Shown piece by piece: positions 25,135-34,802 of a DNA stretch of 64,000 nucleotides. Under the pieces are notes generated by a model. The model had not been told where the DNA came from and did not search any database. It saw only the letters and a program-made list of their open reading frames with translations. The position numbers and the translations under genes were made by a program. Position 1 is the first letter of the stretch. The number at the start of each line of letters is the position of its first letter. Source of the DNA: Paenirhizobium daejeonense (GTDB lineage Bacteria; Pseudomonadota; Alphaproteobacteria; Rhizobiales; Rhizobiaceae); assembly GCF_014280875.1 (NCBI RefSeq), contig NZ_JACLAL010000012.1, positions 48,418 to 112,417 of the forward strand, read 5' to 3'.

Positions 25135-27060
25135 CTATCCTCGCACGTGCGGCTGACCAAAGCGGCTTTTCTGGACACAAGCCTTCATGTCGTCGCGCCG
25201 AAACCAGATCGCGCGGCCGCATCTGAGCGGTGGATTGCCCGCGGTGAACACGATCTGCTCGTCGGTTCTCATGCGCAGAACTTCATGGGGTTGGATCAAG
25301 GGTCGTGCCGCCAGTTGCTTCGAGCGGGTTCGAGAGGACCCTCGTGACTGGACGCTGCGACTGACCTGGTCGATCTCGACCGTCGTCATGCCGCAACGCC
25401 GGGAGATGTAGTCTGCGGTTTCCGGATCGTTGATCGCGGCAAATGAGATCCAGCTTGCGTTCTCGAACCACTTGCTCGACGCGTCCCGACCGCCATAGGC
25501 TTCCCGCAACTGGCCAATCGACTGGAAGAGCAGGTTCAGCGTGATGCCGTATTTGCGACCGGCGTCTCGCGCGATCTCCAGTATGCGCATGTAGCCGAGG
25601 CGAGCGATCTCGTCGAGCAGGAACAGGGCGCGCCCCTCCATTTCGCCATCGCGATTGTAGATCGCGTTCAAAAACGAGCCGATGACGACGCGGGCCAGGC
25701 CGGAGTGTGTCTCCAGCGTCTTCAGATCGATGTTGATAAATACATCCGTCTTGCCCGATGCGATATCCTCGGTCCGGAATGTCGAACCCGAGACCAGCGC
25801 CGCGTAGTTCCCGTAGGAAAGCCAGTGTGTCTCCTTGATTGCATTGGCGTAAACGCCGGAGAAGGTTTCCGGCGTCATGTTGACGAATGCGGCGACGTTC
25901 TCTTTCACGAAATCCGATCCGGAATTGTCGTAGATATCCTGCAGTCGCTGTCGAACCTTCGGCTCCGGCTCTGACAGATTGCCGCGCAACTGGCGAAGCG
26001 TCTGTTGTTCCTTCGGCGTGTGGCCGGACAGGCAGACATCGGCGATCATCGCGGTCAGAAGCTGCAAAGCCGAAGCCCGGAAAAAGTCATCTCTCGCTCC
26101 GCTGGTACGGCCGCTGTCGCTCATGATCCAGGACGCGACCGATGCAATGTCTTCTTCTATCGTGCCGCCATGCTGGCCGACCCAGTCCAGCGTGTTGAAG
26201 CCGGTCGTGGGGTTGCGTGGATCAAGAATCCTGACCTGTCGGCCCGCCTCTTCACGATGTTTCGACACCATTGGCGCGACCTCGTTCGACGGATCGAGCA
26301 AGATGAGCGATCCGCCCCACTTCAACGCTGTCGGGATCGTCACCGAGGTCGTTTTGAAACCGCCCGATCCCGCGAAGACGATGCCATGCGAAGAGCCGAA
26401 TGAGCCGTCGAAGCAGAGAAGCGGTGATTTGCCGCCGGCGCCCCAGGTCCCCTGCCTGTCGGCACGGAATGCAACACCGGCAACGTTGTCATGGTCGACC
26501 CGATATCGTTCGCCGACCACAATGCCACCAGTCGCCGGGAACAGCCTGTCTGCTTCGGGAAGTTTCATCCAGTCGGCCTCGCCGTGCAGGGCGCGCTTGC
26601 CGGTGATGCGTTGCGGCGCAGCCCGGGCGAAGACGGCGTTGCCGGCTATCGCCACGCGCATTGCAAGGCCGCCGGACATCAGTGCAGCGGCCGCACCGAT
26701 CATCGTCGATGGATCGAGATGGGATAGCGCGGATTTCCCCGCTGGCACCTCGGAGGAGAGCGCTGCAAGGCGCACACCCTCTCGCACGCAAGCCATCAGG
26801 ATGACCACGGCGTTTCCGATTGTTACGCCAACGCCTGCGGCGCGAATGCTCGCCGATCCGGCTGTTGCGAACAGCAAGATCAGGCCGAGCGTAGCCGCCG
26901 CCATGTAGGGTACGGCGACCCCTGCCCGTCCCAGGGCAAGCCTTGCCGCCTCAGTCTGCCCGAACTCGGCAAGCCATGTCTCGATGCCGGTCATCGCGAA
27001 TACGGTTACGCCCATTATGGTCACAGTCAGAATGACGAGAACGATCCTATTCGCCTTCAT
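25135..27060 (-). CDS. traG: TraG, type IV coupling protein (VirD4 family)
   Basis: 641-residue inner-membrane ATPase that links the relaxosome to the mating channel. Hydrophobic N-terminal segments (about residues 5-25, 50-70, 80-95, 120-145) anchor it. Walker A is GSGGFKTT at 231-238 and Walker B is LFLLDEIARLG. The C-terminal part, with SRRCGMTTVEIDQVS, is typical of Ti-plasmid TraG. It follows traD, overlapping its start by 14 bases, as in Ti plasmids. It is transcribed away from oriT. Confidence 0.95.
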   Translation of the reverse strand: MKANRIVLVILTVTIMGVTVFAMTGIETWLAEFGQTEAARLALGRAGVAVPYMAAATLGLILLFATAGSASIRAAGVGVTIGNAVVILMACVREGVRLAALSSEVPAGKSALSHLDPSTMIGAAAALMSGGLAMRVAIAGNAVFARAAPQRITGKRALHGEADWMKLPEADRLFPATGGIVVGERYRVDHDNVAGVAFRADRQGTWGAGGKSPLLCFDGSFGSSHGIVFAGSGGFKTTSVTIPTALKWGGSLILLDPSNEVAPMVSKHREEAGRQVRILDPRNPTTGFNTLDWVGQHGGTIEEDIASVASWIMSDSGRTSGARDDFFRASALQLLTAMIADVCLSGHTPKEQQTLRQLRGNLSEPEPKVRQRLQDIYDNSGSDFVKENVAAFVNMTPETFSGVYANAIKETHWLSYGNYAALVSGSTFRTEDIASGKTDVFINIDLKTLETHSGLARVVIGSFLNAIYNRDGEMEGRALFLLDEIARLGYMRILEIARDAGRKYGITLNLLFQSIGQLREAYGGRDASSKWFENASWISFAAINDPETADYISRRCGMTTVEIDQVSRSVQSRGSSRTRSKQLAARPLIQPHEVLRMRTDEQIVFTAGNPPLRCGRAIWFRRDDMKACVQKSRFGQPHVRG

Positions 27061-27262
27061 TGCCGAATGCCTCCGCCCCGATTGCGGTCAACCTTGCGCG
27101 CTCGCTGTCGTCGGACTTCAGCCGCTCTCGCAGATCGATCAGCGCGCCAAGGAGAAGCGCCCGCTTCTCGAAGCGAAGGCCGGCTTTGACGATCAGGCCG
27201 CCGAGCTCGATCTTCTCACGCGTATCCTTCTTCCGGGCGTCGGACGTTGCGTTCCTGCTCAT
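27047..27262 (-). CDS. traD: TraD, conjugal transfer accessory protein
   Basis: 71 residues, highly charged and helical, with DARKKDTREKIELGGLIVKA and ALLIGALIDL-like (LLGALIDLRERLK) segments typical of Ti TraD. ATG 27262 gives the family length; a longer frame from 27448 runs through traC and is not used. It lies four bases after traC and overlaps traG. Its exact role in relaxosome assembly is not defined. Confidence 0.9.
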   Translation of the reverse strand: MSRNATSDARKKDTREKIELGGLIVKAGLRFEKRALLLGALIDLRERLKSDDSERARLTAIGAEAFGNEGE

Positions 27263-27266
27263 TCGC

Positions 27267-27563
27267 TCAAGCCTCACCAGCGTTGCCCGAAGCCGCGCCA
27301 CGTGTGAGCGTCTCGGACTGCCCGCCGCCCGTGCTGCTTTCTCCTGCCCCTTTCGTTCCGCTCGGAACGGTCTTGCTTCCCCGAAAGCGCTTCGCCAGTT
27401 GCTCGAACGCTTCCTGCAGATCCGTCTCTTCGATCTCGATTTCGCCAAGGCCGGCTCGAAGCGCGATGCGACCGATGCGCTCGGCTTCTCTCGCCTCCGC
27501 GTGCTTGAGCTGCTCTTGCAGCCTGGCGATTTCCTCGCGGAGTTTGGAGGATGGTTTCTTCAT
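27267..27563 (-). CDS. traC: TraC, conjugal transfer accessory protein
   Basis: 98 residues beginning MKKPSSKLREEIARLQEQLK, a coiled-coil-like helix, then GRIALRAGLGEIEIEETDLQ, the conserved TraC core, and a Gly/Ser-rich tail. It is the first gene of the leftward traCDG operon and faces traA across oriT, exactly the Ti arrangement. Probably a relaxosome component acting at oriT. Confidence 0.92.
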   Translation of the reverse strand: MKKPSSKLREEIARLQEQLKHAEAREAERIGRIALRAGLGEIEIEETDLQEAFEQLAKRFRGSKTVPSGTKGAGESSTGGGQSETLTRGAASGNAGEA

Positions 27564-27699
27564 CTCTGGCTTTTCTCTGATGCTGGATGTCGTTGTTCAT
27601 GCAGCCAGGGTCGTTCAGATCGGCGTGTCGATCTACTGACAGAAATGCGAGTAGGCGGAGCCTACGCTTTTGAGCATCATCCCTTCCGTTCGCAAGGAC

Positions 27700-27745
27700 G
27701 GATCCGAAGGGCGCAATTATACGTCGCTGACGCGACGCCCTGCTT
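27700..27745 (+). other. oriT: oriT, Ti/RSF1010-type origin of transfer
   Basis: Between divergent traC and traA lies AAGGGCGCAATTATACGTCG followed by an inverted repeat CGTCGC-TGAC-GCGACG (27722-27737); GGGCG at 27709-27713 also pairs with CGCCC at 27736-27740. The GTATAATTGCGCCCTT strand resembles the nic region of Ti plasmids and RSF1010 (Q-type). TraA is expected to nick here. No 18-bp TraR box was found in the rest of this 250-base gap. Confidence 0.88.
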
Positions 27746-27817
27746 CTGGCTGTTGGGCCGGAGGCTTTTGCTCCCGACGAGGACGTTGGTTTCAATCGGA
27801 AGAGGAGCGCATTGCCC

Positions 27818-30800
27818 GTGGCTGTCCCGCATTTCTCCGTCAACGTGGTTGCCCGCGGATCCGGCCGCAGCGCGGTGCTGTCGGCCGCCTACCGGCACTG
27901 CGCGAAGATGGAGTATGAGCGGGAGGCACGTACGATCGACTATCGCGCCAAGCAGGGTCTGCTGCACGAGGCGTTCGTCATTCCGGCGGACGCTCCGCAA
28001 TGGCTGCGGGCGATGATCTCGGATCGTTCGGTGTCCGGTGCGTCGGAAACGTTCTGGAACACGGTCGAGATGTTCGAGAAACGCACCGATGCGCAACTTG
28101 CCAAGGACCTCACCATCGCCCTGCCGGTCGAGCTTTCGGCAGAACAGAACATCGCCCTGATGCGGGAGTTCGTCGAGCGGCATGTGACGGGAAAGGGCAT
28201 GGTTGCCGACTGGGTCTATCATGACGCCCCGGGCAATCCCCATGTCCACCTGATGACCACGCTCAGGCCTTTGACCGAGGACGGGTTCGGTTCGAAGAAG
28301 GTTCCGGTCACAGGGCCGGACGGCAAGCCCCGGCGCAACGATGCGGGCAGACAAGTCTACGAACTCTGGGCCGGCGGGCTCGATGACTTCAATGCCTTTC
28401 GTGATGGCTGGTTTGCCTGCCAGAACCGGCATCTGGCACTGGCCGGGCTCGACATCCGCATCGATGGCCGTTCCTTCGAGAAGCAGGGCATCGAGCTGAC
28501 CCCGACCATCCATCTCGGTGTCGGGACGAAGGCGATCGAGCGGAAAGCAGAGGGTGCCGAAGAGAAAGCTGCGCTCGAACGGCTAGAGCTGCAAGAGGAG
28601 CGGCGAGCTGAGAATGCCCGCCGTATCCAGCGCAATCCGGAGCTCGTGCTTGATCTAATCACGCGGGAAAAGAGCGTGTTCGACCAGCGCGATGTCGCGA
28701 AGATCCTCCATCGCTATATCGACGACGCGGGCCTCTTCCAAAGCTTGATGGCGCGCATCCGGCAGAGCCCCGAAACCCTCCGTCTTGATCGCGAGCGGTT
28801 GGACTTCGTGACCGGGATCCGGGCGCCGGCAAAGTACACGACACGTGAGCTGATCCGTCTCGAGACTGAGATGGCCAGCCGGGCAATCTGGCTCTCGCAG
28901 CGGTCATCGCATGGCGTCCGCAAACCCATACTCGAGGCGACCCTCGCGCGCCACGAACGGCTGTCGGATGAGCAGAAGGCCGCCATCGAGCATGTCGCTG
29001 GTGGTGAGCGGATCGCCGCCGTGATCGGCCGCGCCGGCGCTGGCAAGACAACGATGATGAAGGCGGCGCGAGAGGCATGGGAAGCAACTGGCTATTGTGT
29101 CGTTGGTGGGGCACTCGCCGGTAAGGCAGCGGAAGGTCTGGAGAAAGAAGCGGGTATCACCTCACGCACGCTGTCGTCTTGGGAACTGGGCTGGAAGCAA
29201 GGTCGCGGGCAGCTCGACGACAAAACGGTCTTCGTGCTCGACGAGGCCGGTATGGTCTCTTCCCGGCAGATGGCGCTGTTCGTTGAGACCGTCACCAGAG
29301 CCGGTGCCAAGCTCGTGCTCGTCGGAGATCCGGAACAGCTTCAGCCGATCGAGGCGGGTGCCGCGTTTCGGGCGATTGCCGATCGCATCGGCTATGCGGA
29401 ACTCGAGACGATCCACCGCCATCGCGAGCAATGGATGCGCGATGCGTCGCTCGATCTTGCACGCGGCAACGTCGGGAAGGCTGTCTCAGCCTATCAGTCC
29501 AATGGCAAGATAATCGGCTCCGAGCTGAAGGCCGAGGCGGTCGCCAACCTTATCTCGGACTGGAACTGCGAATACGATCCTGCCAAGTCCACATTGATCC
29601 TTGCGCACCTGCGCCGTGACGTCCGCATGTTGAACGAGCTGGCGCGCACGAAGCTGATCGAGCGCGGAAGTGTCGATCAGGGTTTTGCATTCAAGACCGC
29701 CGACGGTATCAGAAGCTTCGCCGCCGGCGACCAGATCGTCTTTCTGAAGAACGAGGGCTCGCTCGGCGTCAAGAACGGTAGGCTGGCGAAGGTGGTCGAG
29801 GCGTCGCCCGGCCGGATCGTCGCGGAGATTGGCGAGGGCGAACATCGCGTCCAAGTTACGGTCGAACAGCGCTTCTACAACAATGTCGATCACGGCTACG
29901 CGACCACGGTGCACAAGAGCCAGGGTGCTACAGTCGACCGGGTTAAGGTGCTGGCGTCGCTGTCCCTCGATCGTCACCTCACTTATGTGGCGATGACGCG
30001 TCACCGCGAGGATCTCGGTGTCTATTACGGCCGCAGATCCTTCGCAAAGGCTGGCGGTCTCGTGGAGATCCTGTCGCGCAAGAATTCCAAGGAAACGACG
30101 CTCGATTATGCCGGCGGCAGCTTCTACCGACAAGCGCTCCGCTTTGCCGAAGCACGCGGTCTTCACATCGTCAACGTTGCCAGGACCGTCGCGCGGGACC
30201 GTCTCGAATGGACGGTCCGGCAGAAACAGAAGCTTCACGATCTCGCCGGGAAGCTCGCGGCAATCGGCGCCAAACTCGGCTTCGTAGCATCGACGGCCAG
30301 ATCAGTTCCAATTGCGGCAAAGGAGACCAAGCCCATGGTGGCCGGTATCACCACCTTCCCGAAATCGATCGATCAGGCAGTCGAGGACAAGCTGGCGGCC
30401 GACCCATCACTCAAGAAACAATGGGAAGAAGTCTCGATGCGCTTCCACCATGTCTACGCGCAGCCGGAAGCAGCATTCAAGGCAGCGAATGTCGACGCGA
30501 TGCTGAGCGACCAGACATCTGCGGAAAAGACGATCGCCATGATTGCCAGCGAGCCTGAAACCTTCGGTGCCCTCAAGGGCAAGACGGGTCTACTCGCCAG
30601 CCGCGGTGACAAGGCGGACCGCGACCGTGCGCTGAAGAATGTCACGCCACTCGCCGACAGCATCAGCGATTATCTCCGCCAGCGGGGCGATGCCGAGCGG
30701 CGAAATCATGCCGAAGAACTGGCGGTGCGTCGTCAGGTCGCGCTGGAGATCCCTGCGCTTTCGTCCAATGCGAAAAGCGTGCTCGAGCGGGTGCGTGATG

Positions 30801-31126
30801 CGATCGACCGAAACGATCTGCCCTCGGGCCTCGAATATGCGCTCGCCGACAAGATGGTGAAGGCTGAACTCGAAGGTTTTGCCAAAGCGGTCACCGAACG
30901 TTTCGGAGAAAGAACCTTCCTGCCCCTTGCAGCGAAGGATGCCAATGGCGAGGCGTTCCAGCGCGTCACGTCAGGTATGAATGCTGCCCAGAAGAGCGAG
31001 GTGCAACGGGCCTGGAATACGATGCGGACGGTGCAGCAGCTGTCCGCCCACGAGCGCAGTGTGACGGCACTCAAACAGACTGAAGCATTGCGTCAGACAA
31101 AGTCTCGGGGGCTCACTCTCAAATGA
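27818..31126 (+). CDS. traA: TraA, relaxase-helicase
   Basis: About 1102 residues. The MobA/MobL relaxase (about 1-220) has the metal-binding HxH in GNPHVHLMTTLRPL. A TraI/RecD-like helicase follows, with Walker A GRAGAGKTTM near 403-412, DEAGMVSSRQM (motif II), GDPEQLQP and the C-terminal motif YATTVHKSQGATVD. It nicks oriT and unwinds the plasmid. The start is GTG 27818 (MAVPHFS, matching Ti TraA) or TTG 27812; GGAG upstream suits either. Its stop overlaps traF (ATGA). Confidence 0.95.
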   Translation: MAVPHFSVNVVARGSGRSAVLSAAYRHCAKMEYEREARTIDYRAKQGLLHEAFVIPADAPQWLRAMISDRSVSGASETFWNTVEMFEKRTDAQLAKDLTIALPVELSAEQNIALMREFVERHVTGKGMVADWVYHDAPGNPHVHLMTTLRPLTEDGFGSKKVPVTGPDGKPRRNDAGRQVYELWAGGLDDFNAFRDGWFACQNRHLALAGLDIRIDGRSFEKQGIELTPTIHLGVGTKAIERKAEGAEEKAALERLELQEERRAENARRIQRNPELVLDLITREKSVFDQRDVAKILHRYIDDAGLFQSLMARIRQSPETLRLDRERLDFVTGIRAPAKYTTRELIRLETEMASRAIWLSQRSSHGVRKPILEATLARHERLSDEQKAAIEHVAGGERIAAVIGRAGAGKTTMMKAAREAWEATGYCVVGGALAGKAAEGLEKEAGITSRTLSSWELGWKQGRGQLDDKTVFVLDEAGMVSSRQMALFVETVTRAGAKLVLVGDPEQLQPIEAGAAFRAIADRIGYAELETIHRHREQWMRDASLDLARGNVGKAVSAYQSNGKIIGSELKAEAVANLISDWNCEYDPAKSTLILAHLRRDVRMLNELARTKLIERGSVDQGFAFKTADGIRSFAAGDQIVFLKNEGSLGVKNGRLAKVVEASPGRIVAEIGEGEHRVQVTVEQRFYNNVDHGYATTVHKSQGATVDRVKVLASLSLDRHLTYVAMTRHREDLGVYYGRRSFAKAGGLVEILSRKNSKETTLDYAGGSFYRQALRFAEARGLHIVNVARTVARDRLEWTVRQKQKLHDLAGKLAAIGAKLGFVASTARSVPIAAKETKPMVAGITTFPKSIDQAVEDKLAADPSLKKQWEEVSMRFHHVYAQPEAAFKAANVDAMLSDQTSAEKTIAMIASEPETFGALKGKTGLLASRGDKADRDRALKNVTPLADSISDYLRQRGDAERRNHAEELAVRRQVALEIPALSSNAKSVLERVRDAIDRNDLPSGLEYALADKMVKAELEGFAKAVTERFGERTFLPLAAKDANGEAFQRVTSGMNAAQKSEVQRAWNTMRTVQQLSAHERSVTALKQTEALRQTKSRGLTLK

Positions 31127-31689
31127 AGATGCGTCATCGGCATAGATTGCTACGGCGCATGAAACGGCTCGTTTGGCTCTATCGGATCAGCAGCGTCAGC
31201 CTCTTTACGCTTGGCCTCATTGTGCTGCTTGGCGGTGCAGGTTTCCGGGTCAATCTGACACCGAGCGAGCCCCTGGGCCTGTGGCGCATCGTCGACCCCG
31301 ATCGTCCGATCCTGGTTGGCGATCTGGTCTTCATTTGCCCGCCGGACACCGACGCGATGCGTGAGGCGCGTGCGCGTGGATATCTGCGTTTCGGCCTCTG
31401 CCCTGGCCGGGTCGCTCCACTAATCAAGCTGGTGGTGGCAACGTCCGGGCAGGCGATCGAAATAGCTGATGAAGTGCGCGTCGATGGTCGGCCGCTACCT
31501 CAGTCGCGCGTTGCACGGGTGGACGGCCACGGGCGTGAGATGGTGCACTACAGTGGGGGCGTCGTTCCGCCCGGCGCGGTCTTCCTGCATTCCGAGTTCC
31601 CGGGATCGTTCGATGGCCGGTATTTCGGCCCGTTGCCGATGGATGGGATCCTGGGACTTGCGCAGGAGGTTTGGACCTATGCGCCATGA
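31123..31689 (+). CDS. traF: TraF, signal-peptidase-like pilin protease
   Basis: 188-residue membrane-anchored S26-type serine peptidase with one N-terminal transmembrane segment (about 22-42). The catalytic Ser is in LTPSEPLGLWRI and the likely catalytic Lys in VAPLIKLVVATSGQ. Homologues on RP4 and Ti plasmids process and cyclise the conjugative pilin. Translation is coupled to traA and the gene ends inside the traB start region. Confidence 0.93.
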   Translation: MKMRHRHRLLRRMKRLVWLYRISSVSLFTLGLIVLLGGAGFRVNLTPSEPLGLWRIVDPDRPILVGDLVFICPPDTDAMREARARGYLRFGLCPGRVAPLIKLVVATSGQAIEIADEVRVDGRPLPQSRVARVDGHGREMVHYSGGVVPPGAVFLHSEFPGSFDGRYFGPLPMDGILGLAQEVWTYAP

Positions 31690-32839
31690 TCTCTTCCGGA
31701 CGGGTGTTTTCGTCGCACTATCAACAGGTGCTGGGTGGATCGGCTGGAGCGGTGATGTGCTTTTCTTGCCCGTCTCTGCTGCATTCCCCGTGCTCTGGTC
31801 CCTGGCACGTACGCGACTGCAGGCAACGGCGATCAATGCTGCCTACTTCCTCGCCGCATCGCGGGGACTGCCGCAGGGCGTAGCGAACTTCTATTCATCG
31901 GATATCTGGCCCGGCCTTCTCCTATGGCTGCTGGCTTCCTCCGTCTTCGTGGCAGTCCATTCCGTAATCTGGACCGATCACAAGGGATGGCGGAAGCCTC
32001 TTCGATACCTCGCTGCCTGTTTTGCGATGGCGGTTCCACCCTTTGGTATTCTGGGATGGGCGCATCCGATCACCGCCGCAGGCGTTCTGTTTCCCGGCTG
32101 GGGATGGTGGGGTCTGGGGGCGATGGCAGCCGGCCTCATCGTCATGACAACGCGTTATCGGCCGGCTGCAGCCTTGGCCATGGCAGGCCTCTGGCTCTGG
32201 TCCGCCGCTGAGTGGACGCCACCGATCTTGCCTGCGTCGTGGATAGGTGTCGACCTCGAAATGGGCACATCTCTCGGACGCGAAGCTGGCCTCAAGCGGC
32301 AACAGGAGCTGATCGATGTTGCTCGCGCTCAACCGCAGGGCACAACAGTCGTGCTGCCGGAGAGCGCTCTCGGTTTCTTGACGCCCACGGTTGGCCGCGT
32401 CTGGCAGAGAGCCTTCGCGGATGCGGGCATCACCGTCATCGCGGGTGCTGCGGTCATTGATGAGTGGGGTTACGACAATGTCCTTGTGAAATCATCGGCT
32501 GATGGAAGCGCCATTCTTTACCGGGAACGGATGCCGGTGCCAGGATCGATGTGGCAGCCATGGCGAGCCTGGATGGGCGATCAAGGCGGCGCCCGGGCAC
32601 ATTTCTTCGCAAATCCCGTCGTTGACGTTGGCAACCAGAGTGTGGCGCCACTGATCTGCTACGAGCAGCTTCTCGTCTGGCCGGTCCTGCAATCGGCATT
32701 CAACCGCGCCAACGCCATCGTCGCAGTCGGAAACGGCTGGTGGACCAAAGGAACTTCGATCATCGACATCCAGCGGGCGAGCAGCGAGGCCTGGGCCCGT
32801 CTGTTCGGCCTGCCGCTCGTTATCTCGTTCAACACTTAA
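31679..32839 (+). CDS. traB: TraB, conjugal transfer protein with nitrilase-like domain
   Basis: 386 residues, about the Ti TraB length. The N-terminal half is membrane-embedded with five or six hydrophobic segments. The C-terminal half resembles a carbon-nitrogen hydrolase, with PESALGF (Glu) and LICYEQLLVWP (Cys), the layout of apolipoprotein N-acyltransferase. TraB raises transfer efficiency in Ti plasmids; its substrate is unknown. ATG 31679 overlaps traF by 11 bases and is preferred over an upstream frame inside traF. Confidence 0.9.
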   Translation: MRHDLFRTGVFVALSTGAGWIGWSGDVLFLPVSAAFPVLWSLARTRLQATAINAAYFLAASRGLPQGVANFYSSDIWPGLLLWLLASSVFVAVHSVIWTDHKGWRKPLRYLAACFAMAVPPFGILGWAHPITAAGVLFPGWGWWGLGAMAAGLIVMTTRYRPAAALAMAGLWLWSAAEWTPPILPASWIGVDLEMGTSLGREAGLKRQQELIDVARAQPQGTTVVLPESALGFLTPTVGRVWQRAFADAGITVIAGAAVIDEWGYDNVLVKSSADGSAILYRERMPVPGSMWQPWRAWMGDQGGARAHFFANPVVDVGNQSVAPLICYEQLLVWPVLQSAFNRANAIVAVGNGWWTKGTSIIDIQRASSEAWARLFGLPLVISFNT

Positions 32840-32853
32840 GGTTTGGAGCTTGC

Positions 32854-33462
32854 ATGCTGGAAGCTGCGCTGATCAAGGAATGTGCCGACCCATCGTTGAA
32901 GCCGGCAATCGTCGAGCAGTTCGTCCAGGCAGTCGGCTCGGATGATCCACTCGCCATTACGGTCAAATCTGGCGGCCGACTGATCCTCGTTCCCAAACCG
33001 AAAACACCCGAAGAAGCAATCGAGATCGTCCGCGATAACATCGGCGGTTCTGTCGTGCGGGTGGGCCTGACCCAGATCCCGGCGGGTATCGGTATGAAGG
33101 ACGCGTCGGAGCTGAAGGCTGATCTGGTTGACCCCTGCGCCAATCTGCGGATGGGCACAGCAATGTTTTCGAAGATTCTCCGGATTGTCGCTAAATGGTA
33201 TGGAAACCCGACGAGCGAGGAGGTCTTTCCCCAGCTCTTCGACGATGCTGTCCATGCGTGGCAGACCGGAACGTTCGAGGGGGAGAGCGTGTTCCAGGCT
33301 AAGGATCCAGGTGGCGCGGTCGTGCAACGGCGAGCGCTCGAGAGTGACGATGTTGCCGGAGTTGAGGAGGGTGGATACTCGGAAATGCCGGAGGAAACTC
33401 CGATCAAACCCGACGACACCGGTATCCGGATCGATCTGACGAGGATCGGGGGCCAGAAGTGA
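32854..33462 (+). CDS. traH: TraH, conjugal transfer protein
   Basis: 202 residues matching Ti TraH in length and in MLEAALIKECADPSLKPAIV, GLTQIPAGIGMKDASELKAD and FEGESVFQAKDPGG. The core looks like a lytic-transglycosylase-related fold (VirB1-like) without obvious secretion signal, and the C-terminus is acidic. ATG 32854 is 14 bases after traB. It is the last gene of the traAFBH operon; traM/traR, which follow on Ti plasmids, are absent here. Confidence 0.9.
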   Translation: MLEAALIKECADPSLKPAIVEQFVQAVGSDDPLAITVKSGGRLILVPKPKTPEEAIEIVRDNIGGSVVRVGLTQIPAGIGMKDASELKADLVDPCANLRMGTAMFSKILRIVAKWYGNPTSEEVFPQLFDDAVHAWQTGTFEGESVFQAKDPGGAVVQRRALESDDVAGVEEGGYSEMPEETPIKPDDTGIRIDLTRIGGQK

Positions 33463-33548
33463 TGATAATCAAGATTGGACGCTTGCTGTATTAAAAATGG
33501 ACGGCGCACTACTTTAAAATAGACGCTCATTCAGTTAAGAATGGCCGT

Positions 33549-34802
33549 ATGAACGAACACGCGAACTCGAAGTCCCTTGTCAATCGTAAAGCGCTGCCTC
33601 TCGTAGAGGCAGCGCTAGCCGATACCCGTGTCGTTTTGATATCCGGACCTCGTCAGGCCGGGAAGACCACGCTCGCGCGCATGTTCTCGGATAGCGATCG
33701 ACCATACATCACATTGGATGATGCGGGTACGCTGAACGCCGCTAAAGCCGACCCCACAGGGTTTATACGAGGGATCAAGCGAGCGGTTATCGACGAGGTC
33801 CAACGAGCCCCTGATCTGATGCTTGCAATCAAGGCAAGCGTGGATGACGATCAGGAGCCGGGACGGTTTCTGCTAACGGGCTCCGCCAATCTCGCGACCA
33901 TTCCGGCTATTGCTGACTCTCTGGCCGGCCGAATGGCAGTCATTCCGCTTCTGCCCTTTGCGCAGGCCGAAATCCGATCAAGTCCTGGCCGCATGCTCGA
34001 TCGACTCTTTGCGGGGGAGGAACCAGCCATTAAGGGTGAGGTTGTTCTGGGCAAGGAAATGATGAGCATGGTTCTGGCGGGCGGCTATCCTGAAGCCTTG
34101 AGGCGAACCACATCAGCCCGGCGAGTCTCGTGGCTCGAAGACTATGTTAGTCTTATTCTAGATCGCGACGTGCGCGACATTGCCAACATCGATCAACTCG
34201 ATCGTTTGCCGCGCCTCCTGAACATCCTCGCCGAACATGCCGGGCAATTGATCAACAATAGCAGCTTCGGTTCGGCGCTGGGATTGTCCGGGGTCACCGC
34301 TCAGAAATACATAGCCATCCTGGAGCGGCTATTCCTTATCAAAACCCTGGCACCATGGTCTAACAATCGGCTCAGCCGGCTTGTCAAAACACCAAAGCTC
34401 CATTTCATCGATACAGGACTACTGGCGGCGTTGCGCGAAGACGAATTGGCCAGGCTATCCGATGACAAAACGCGATTTGGCGCGCTGCTAGAGAGTTTCG
34501 TCGTCTCCGAACTGATGAAGCTGGCATCCTGGTCCGAGAGACGCGTCTCGTTTTCGCACTATAGAACGAAGGATCTGGATGAGGTCGATGTCGTGATTGA
34601 AGATCGGCGTGGGCGGATCATCGGTATTGAAGTGAAAGCGTCTGCGACCGTCAAGGCCGATGATTTTCGCGGGTTACGTCAGTTGCAGGCAGCGGTAGGT
34701 GACCGTTTCGTGCGTGGCGTCGTCTTGCATGATCATGACCGCATCACGCCGTTTGCCGAACGCCTGCAGGCTGCGCCCCTCTCAATCTTGTGGTCGATGT
34801 GA
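33549..34802 (+). CDS. AAA ATPase with DUF4143 domain
   Basis: 417 residues. The N-terminal ATPase has Walker A SGPRQAGKTTLARMF (about 32-46), AVIDEVQRAPDL as Walker B and LLTGSANL as sensor. The C-terminal DUF4143 domain is restriction-nuclease-like, with DEVDVVIEDRRGRIIGIEVKAS giving an E/D-ExK-type pattern. These archaeal-type ATPases are widespread on mobile DNA and sometimes act like toxin-antitoxin or defence genes; function is unproven. It stands alone after traH with an 86-base AT-richer gap. Confidence 0.85.
   Translation: MNEHANSKSLVNRKALPLVEAALADTRVVLISGPRQAGKTTLARMFSDSDRPYITLDDAGTLNAAKADPTGFIRGIKRAVIDEVQRAPDLMLAIKASVDDDQEPGRFLLTGSANLATIPAIADSLAGRMAVIPLLPFAQAEIRSSPGRMLDRLFAGEEPAIKGEVVLGKEMMSMVLAGGYPEALRRTTSARRVSWLEDYVSLILDRDVRDIANIDQLDRLPRLLNILAEHAGQLINNSSFGSALGLSGVTAQKYIAILERLFLIKTLAPWSNNRLSRLVKTPKLHFIDTGLLAALREDELARLSDDKTRFGALLESFVVSELMKLASWSERRVSFSHYRTKDLDEVDVVIEDRRGRIIGIEVKASATVKADDFRGLRQLQAAVGDRFVRGVVLHDHDRITPFAERLQAAPLSILWSM

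Noticed and set aside
27564..27817. TraR box in the traC-traA gap
   Set aside because: I looked for a dyad like the Ti tra box; only short partial matches around CAGATC were found.
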